37,473 nucleotides of DNA, from assembly GCA_002353585.1 (NCBI GenBank), contig DEJW01000033.1:1-37473 (forward strand). Direction: 5' to 3'. Positions within the stretch are counted from its first letter, which is position 1; every line of letters begins with the position of its first letter. This document shows, in pieces, positions 33,487-37,473 of this stretch. The notes beneath the pieces were generated by a model. It worked only from the letters and a program-made list of their open reading frames with translations, had not been told where the DNA came from and ran no database searches. This DNA comes from Prevotellaceae bacterium UBA2738 (GTDB lineage: Bacteria; Bacteroidota; Bacteroidia; Bacteroidales; Bacteroidaceae). The position numbers and the translations under genes were made by a program.

Positions 33487-33734
33487 GCCACTTCAGTTGC
33501 GAATTCTCCTCTCAGCTCCCTCATTACCTCTTCATGGGGCGTTCCTTGCCCAGCCTCAAAATTTGCCTCTGCCTTATCGAGCATAGAGTTTATCTCCCCC
33601 ATAGTATATGGACGAGGTGCAACTTCCTCCCTTTTTGCATACTCAGCAAGTTCGGTGCTCAGCCATATCATATTAGCTGGAGTCAATGTATCGCACAGAT
33701 AGTCGCGAAGATTATGTAATGATTTTATGCTCAT
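33483..33734 (-). CDS. antitoxin-like protein of a type II toxin-antitoxin pair
   Basis: An 83-residue protein starting MSIKSLHNLRDYLCDTLT and ending in the segment GQGTPHEEVMRELRGEFATEVA. The tail, with GxGxPHEEVMRxLRxE, resembles Bacteroidota antitoxins paired with ParE/RelE toxins (addiction-module type). Its stop touches the remnant of such a toxin. Start 33734 follows a promoter and is preferred to a longer frame reaching 33788, which would cover the promoter. The antitoxin appears intact although its toxin is not. Confidence 0.72.
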   Translation of the reverse strand: MSIKSLHNLRDYLCDTLTPANMIWLSTELAEYAKREEVAPRPYTMGEINSMLDKAEANFEAGQGTPHEEVMRELRGEFATEVA

Positions 33735-33759
33735 ATCGTATTCTTTCTCTTTCTGTCTG

Positions 33760-33791
33760 CAAAAGTAACAATTATTTTTTATTCCCACAAA
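33760..33791 (-). promoter_or_regulatory. promoter of the antitoxin-GTPase unit
   Basis: On the minus strand TTTG ends at 33788 and TACTTTTG occupies 33767-33760, with a 20-bp spacer. No separate promoter is evident in front of the GTPase gene, so it may be driven from here. Confidence 0.5.
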
Positions 33792-34294
33792 ATTTAGGGT
33801 GTAAAATCCGTTTTATCCGTACAATCCGCGGTCATTATTTCACCCTCATCGTGGTTCTCGTTTTCGTAGTGCATATATACAAAAATTATGCCAAACTGAC
33901 AAAAAGAGGACGAAATACACGATGTTGGAAATATGCCCTGAACAACTTTTGCACTAAAGTAGTGCACAAAAAGCAAGAAAATTACACTGCATAGTGCAAT
34001 TTTAACATTTATCAGTCATACAGGGAATTAGGCTATTATCTTATTAGATGTTTATATACTGTTGTGGCACAATGGGTTATAACATTTTTATATGACTTTA
34101 GGTAACAAACAAGTAACATTTCAAAGAATGTTTTTCTTGATCGAGAAAAAGCGAATGCCGTGAACCTGACGAATGGATCGTTTGATTAGTACGCATTGAG
34201 ATTTTTGGCATATATAAGGTGTGTATCTTTGAGAATTTTGGCACTTTCTACCAAAAAATCTTTGAGAATTTTGGCATTTTTTTTATTCTTTTCC
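33792..34294. other. AT-rich intergenic region with dyads and direct repeats
   Basis: I see no gene in this 500-bp stretch. It contains the operator-like dyad GCACTA-AAG-TAGTGC (33951-33965), with a further TAGTGCAA half-site at 33992-33999, and the direct repeats described separately at 34196-34276. The base composition is clearly more AT-rich than the genes to the left. Confidence 0.5.
34196..34276. repeat. three direct repeats upstream of the AAA ATPase
   Basis: ATCTTTGAGAATTTTGGCA occurs at 34225-34243 and again, perfectly, at 34258-34276, a 33-bp period. A weaker copy (TTGAGATTTTTGGCA) lies at 34196-34210 in the same phase, about 33 bp earlier. The last copy ends 18 bp before the -33 box of the ATPase promoter. 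Confidence 0.75.
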
Positions 34295-34325
34295 TTTGTT
34301 AATTGGGATTTTATAGCTATCTTTG
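34295..34325 (+). promoter_or_regulatory. promoter of the AAA/DUF4143 ATPase
   Basis: TTTG (34295-34298) and TATCTTTG (34318-34325) are spaced by 19 bp and precede the ATG by 21 bp. Confidence 0.65.
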
Positions 34326-34346
34326 CACCGAATAAAATAGAAAAAG

Positions 34347-35714
34347 ATGGCAGAAAGAATATTTAGGCGCAAGATCTATGAGCAAATGTTGAGTTGGAAA
34401 CAAAATCAGCACGGGACAACCGCACTTCTTATCAGAGGTGCAAGGCGTGTCGGCAAATCCACTGTTGCCGAGGAGTTTGCCCGTCATGAATACGAGAGTT
34501 ACATATTGGTTGACTTCTCAAAGGCAACGCCTGCAATACACCGTTTGTTCGAAGATGTCTCCAATTTGGACTACATCTTTACCCAATTGCAACTTAACTA
34601 TCGAAAAAGCTTGAAACCACACAAGTCTGTCATCATCTTTGATGAAATACAAAAGCAGCCATTAGCCCGGCAAGCCATTAAAACACTTGTGGCCGATGGA
34701 CGCTACGATTACATCGAGACTGGCTCTCTGTTGAGCATCAAACGTAAATGGAAATCTGCAGGCAAGAATAGCCCACAGAATAACATTCTTATTCCCAGTG
34801 AGGAGACACGCCTTGATATGTACCCTATGGACTATGAGGAGTTTCGTTGGGCGTTGGGAGATGACCAGACTATTCCCCTTTTGCATACAATGTTCAACAA
34901 TTTGAGTCCGCTGAGTGATGATACGAATCGTCGTATGATGCGCGATTTCCGTCTGTATGTTTTGGTTGGAGGCATGCCCCAGGCAGTCAATGACTACCTG
35001 GACACGAACGACATGAGCATTGTTGACCAACGCAAGCGTAGCATTCTTGACCTATACGATGAAGATTTCTACGACTTGGATCCGTCAGGACAAACCTCCG
35101 ACCTGTTTCACGCCATTCCTGCTCAACTAAGCAGTAACGCATCTCGCTATCAGGTGAGTAGCGTGATTGAGGGAGGAAGACTGGATCGTTTGAGAGGTCA
35201 GATAAATATCCTCAAAGATTCCATGACCGTCAATATATCTTATCATGCTAACGACCCAAGTGCAGGACTGGCATCACACATCAACCGCGACCAGTTCAAA
35301 TTGTTTTGCGGAGATACAGGGCTGTTTGTCACTCTCGCTTTCTGGGACGATAAATTTACAGAGAATGTCATTTACCAGAAATTGCTGAGTGACAAACTGA
35401 AAGCTGATGTGGGTTATGTCTATGAAAACGTGGTGTCACAAATACTGACAGCAGCAGGAAATAAGCTATATTACCATACGTGGCCAACACCATCGGGCAA
35501 ACATAATTACGAGATAGACTTCCTTCTGTCTCGTAAAGCTAAAATTTGCCCAATAGAAGTCAAGTCATCGACATCCAATCTTCATGTTTCTATCGATGAA
35601 TTCCAGAAAAAGTTCTCAGCTCGCATTCAGCAGCGATACCTTCTACACTCGAAGGATATTCGTAAAGAGCAAGACTTGATATTACTGCCAATGTATATGT
35701 CAATGTTTCTTTAG
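34347..35714 (+). CDS. AAA family ATPase with DUF4143 domain
   Basis: A 455-residue protein. The N-terminal AAA_14-type ATPase has Walker A RGARRVGKST (31-38), Walker B SVIIFDEIQ (94-102) and a sensor ETGSLLS. The C-terminal DUF4143 part ends with a restriction-endonuclease-like core: HNYEIDFLLSRKAKICPIEVKSS. Such proteins are frequent, variable-copy genes in Bacteroidota; the function is not settled, with some association with mobile or defence loci. Codon and base use resemble the downstream helicase more than the upstream housekeeping genes. The frame stays open for 34 codons after the TAG. Confidence 0.85.
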   Translation: MAERIFRRKIYEQMLSWKQNQHGTTALLIRGARRVGKSTVAEEFARHEYESYILVDFSKATPAIHRLFEDVSNLDYIFTQLQLNYRKSLKPHKSVIIFDEIQKQPLARQAIKTLVADGRYDYIETGSLLSIKRKWKSAGKNSPQNNILIPSEETRLDMYPMDYEEFRWALGDDQTIPLLHTMFNNLSPLSDDTNRRMMRDFRLYVLVGGMPQAVNDYLDTNDMSIVDQRKRSILDLYDEDFYDLDPSGQTSDLFHAIPAQLSSNASRYQVSSVIEGGRLDRLRGQINILKDSMTVNISYHANDPSAGLASHINRDQFKLFCGDTGLFVTLAFWDDKFTENVIYQKLLSDKLKADVGYVYENVVSQILTAAGNKLYYHTWPTPSGKHNYEIDFLLSRKAKICPIEVKSSTSNLHVSIDEFQKKFSARIQQRYLLHSKDIRKEQDLILLPMYMSMFL

Positions 35715-35827
35715 AACCGTTTTTATTATTATTTGTTCAGAAAAGTCAAAGGCATAGATGAACACAATGAACGGCAGTATTCAGATAACTACATAGAATT
35801 ATTTGAACATAAGCATTAAATACTTAC

Positions 35828-37473
35828 ATGACACAATGTATTACCTCATATCAAGCAAAGTATTTTGCACACTCTTTGACAAGGAGACTTCCTGCCAATG
35901 ACGGTGCAAAATTTACTGCGACCTTACAGGATGCACGTGTTGACCTTACTCCACACCAGATAGATGCTGCCTTGTTCGCATTCAAATCTCCGTTATCAAA
36001 AGGAGCAATTTTGGCAGATGAGGTGGGGCTTGGCAAAACAATTGAAGCTGGAATCATATTATCTCAAAACTGGGCAGAACACAAGAGGAAGCTAATAGTC
36101 ATTTGCCCTGCAAACCTGAGAATGCAATGGTGCGAAGAACTTCATTCAAAATTTTACCTGCCAACAATACTTCTGGAAGGTAAAAGTTTTAATGCTATCA
36201 TCAATGAGGGTAATTTTAATCCATTCAATCAAGAAAAGATTGTTATCTGCTCCTACCAGTTTGCAAAGGCAAAAGCTGCATACCTTAGACAGACCGAATG
36301 GGACTTAGTTGTTATAGATGAAGCTCATCGTCTGAGGAATGTCTATCGTCCAACAAACAAGATCTCTAACATCATTAAGGATGCATTAGAAAGCCGGAAA
36401 AAGATTTTGATGACTGCAACACCACTTCAAAACTCGATATTGGAGATGTTTGGTCTTGTTTCCATTATTGACGGATATCTTTTTGGAGACTTGAAAAGCT
36501 TCAAGGAGCGGTATAGTCATAATCTTGACGATGCTGCTTATCTTGAATTAAGGAACCGGCTCAAACCTGTTTGCAAGCGCACACTTCGTAGGCAGGTCCT
36601 CGAATACATTCGATACACTAAACGCATCGCTATACTCGAAGAGTTTTATCCAACAGCAGATGAACAAGCTCTTTATGACTTGGTTTCTGAATACCTTCAA
36701 AGGCCAACCCTTTATGCTCTTCCCAATAGCCAGCGACAATTGATGACAATGATTCTGCGTAAGTTGTTGGCATCATCAACTTATGCTATTTATGGGACAT
36801 TCTGCACTCTTATAGATAGATTGAAACTTGTCTTGCAGAAGAACAATGCTGATTTTTCAACAGATTCATTCTCCCAGGATTACGAATCCATTGATGATGA
36901 ACGTGATGAATGGATTGATGACGATGAGGAGTTTAGTGAAATTTGTAGTGAACCTCTTTCTCCATACCAACTTGAGGGCATTCAAAAAGAGATAGACGAA
37001 CTTGAAGCTTTTCGCGATTTAGCAAAAAGAATCAAAAAAAACAGTAAAGCGGAACATCTGTTCCAGGCTCTCGATAAAGGTTTTGAGCAACTGGCGAAAC
37101 TTGGTGCAGGTAGAAAAGCGTTGATTTTCACCGAGTCTCGTAGGACGCAAGAGTTCCTATATGAGCTTCTCGAAGAAAGAGGATATAAAGGTGAAGTTGT
37201 TTTATTTAATGGCTCTAATTCAGACAAATTATCGACTGCAATTTATAATAAATGGAAAGAAAAATATTCTGGAACTGATAAAGTGACAGGTTCTGCCACA
37301 GCAGACAAGCGACAGGCTCTTGTTGATTATTTCCGAGAAGAGGCAACTATTATGATTGCAACAGAAGCAGCAGCTGAAGGTATCAACCTCCAGTTTTGTT
37401 CTCTTATTGTTAATTATGATATGCCTTGGAATCCACAGCGCATAGAACAGCGTATTGGGCGATGTCACCGATA
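35828..37473 (+). CDS. SNF2/DEAH-type helicase, N-terminal part (runs off the window)
   Basis: A frame open from ATG 35828 to the window end, 548 residues so far. Superfamily 2 motifs in order: Q-like TPHQIDAALFA, motif I LADEVGLGKTIEAG (64-71), motif II VVIDEAHRLRN (DEAH 164-167), motif III MTATPLQNS, then motif IV-like ALIFTESRRTQEFL, motif V ATEAAAEGINLQFC and motif VI NPQRIEQRIGRCHR. This order and the DEVGLGKTIEAG form are typical of SNF2-related helicases of RapA/DrmD-like prokaryotic defence and restriction systems. The C-terminus and partner genes lie beyond the window, so the system cannot be named. Confidence 0.85.
   Translation, partial: MTQCITSYQAKYFAHSLTRRLPANDGAKFTATLQDARVDLTPHQIDAALFAFKSPLSKGAILADEVGLGKTIEAGIILSQNWAEHKRKLIVICPANLRMQWCEELHSKFYLPTILLEGKSFNAIINEGNFNPFNQEKIVICSYQFAKAKAAYLRQTEWDLVVIDEAHRLRNVYRPTNKISNIIKDALESRKKILMTATPLQNSILEMFGLVSIIDGYLFGDLKSFKERYSHNLDDAAYLELRNRLKPVCKRTLRRQVLEYIRYTKRIAILEEFYPTADEQALYDLVSEYLQRPTLYALPNSQRQLMTMILRKLLASSTYAIYGTFCTLIDRLKLVLQKNNADFSTDSFSQDYESIDDERDEWIDDDEEFSEICSEPLSPYQLEGIQKEIDELEAFRDLAKRIKKNSKAEHLFQALDKGFEQLAKLGAGRKALIFTESRRTQEFLYELLEERGYKGEVVLFNGSNSDKLSTAIYNKWKEKYSGTDKVTGSATADKRQALVDYFREEATIMIATEAAAEGINLQFCSLIVNYDMPWNPQRIEQRIGRCHR

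Noticed and set aside
34225..34276. Two-repeat mini CRISPR
   Set aside because: The repeats are 19 bp with a 14-bp gap and no cas genes are nearby; an operator-like explanation is simpler.

Overview
The window looks like a chromosomal segment from a Bacteroidales bacterium, most likely Prevotella or a close relative. Four things support this. Nine promoter-like sites of the Bacteroidota type (TTG/TTTG near -33, TAnnTTTG near -7) can be read, most with a 19-20 bp spacer. The gene set includes families typical of the phylum (DUF4270 lipoprotein, DUF1573, a GT5-only glycogen synthase, a PG_1098-type methyltransferase, an AddAB-like pair, a Bacteroidota-type LptD). Two ~30-residue proteins match types known from this group. 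AT-rich nonamer arrays are scattered through the region.

Layout. 1-1640: a smalltalk-like mini-protein, palindromic and tandem repeats, and an AEC permease ending at a two-way terminator. 1642-6260 (minus): glycogen synthase, DUF4270 lipoprotein, a 30-aa protein and ThrRS. 6262-16597: a succinate-to-propionate locus built around one divergent promoter region. mutA-mutB run to the right. To the left run an AspT-type transporter, the OadG-type subunit, biotin carrier, beta subunit, methylmalonyl-CoA epimerase and carboxyltransferase. Together these would convert succinyl-CoA to propionyl-CoA and pump Na+. 16650-20040 (minus): MBL hydrolase, DUF1573 protein and a Rel protein with a degenerate hydrolase motif. 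20028-31517 (plus): an AddA/AddB-like helicase-nuclease pair, RarA, LptD and a THUMP-like methyltransferase. 31518-32032: a non-coding stretch with several inverted repeats and a large dyad element of pseudoknot topology. 32033-33791 (minus): an antitoxin-like gene, a truncated RelE/ParE-like toxin and a His-rich COG0523 GTPase. 33792-37473: a visibly AT-richer segment with an AAA/DUF4143 ATPase and the start of a large SNF2-type helicase that runs off the end. It resembles the edge of an acquired or defence region.

The most unusual theme is short repeats living inside genes. Nonamer arrays (consensus AATTGTCA/AATTATCA), hexamer arrays (GGAACG/ATAACG) and a GC-rich ~34-bp palindromic element occur between genes and also in frame inside at least seven coding sequences: a permease loop, the extended ThrRS leader, a DUF1573 signal peptide, AddB, the Rel linker, four places in the methyltransferase, and the GTPase. 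A heptamer array (GGTTAAA) sits where the lptD start codon should be and appears to have separated an ATG from the signal-peptide frame.
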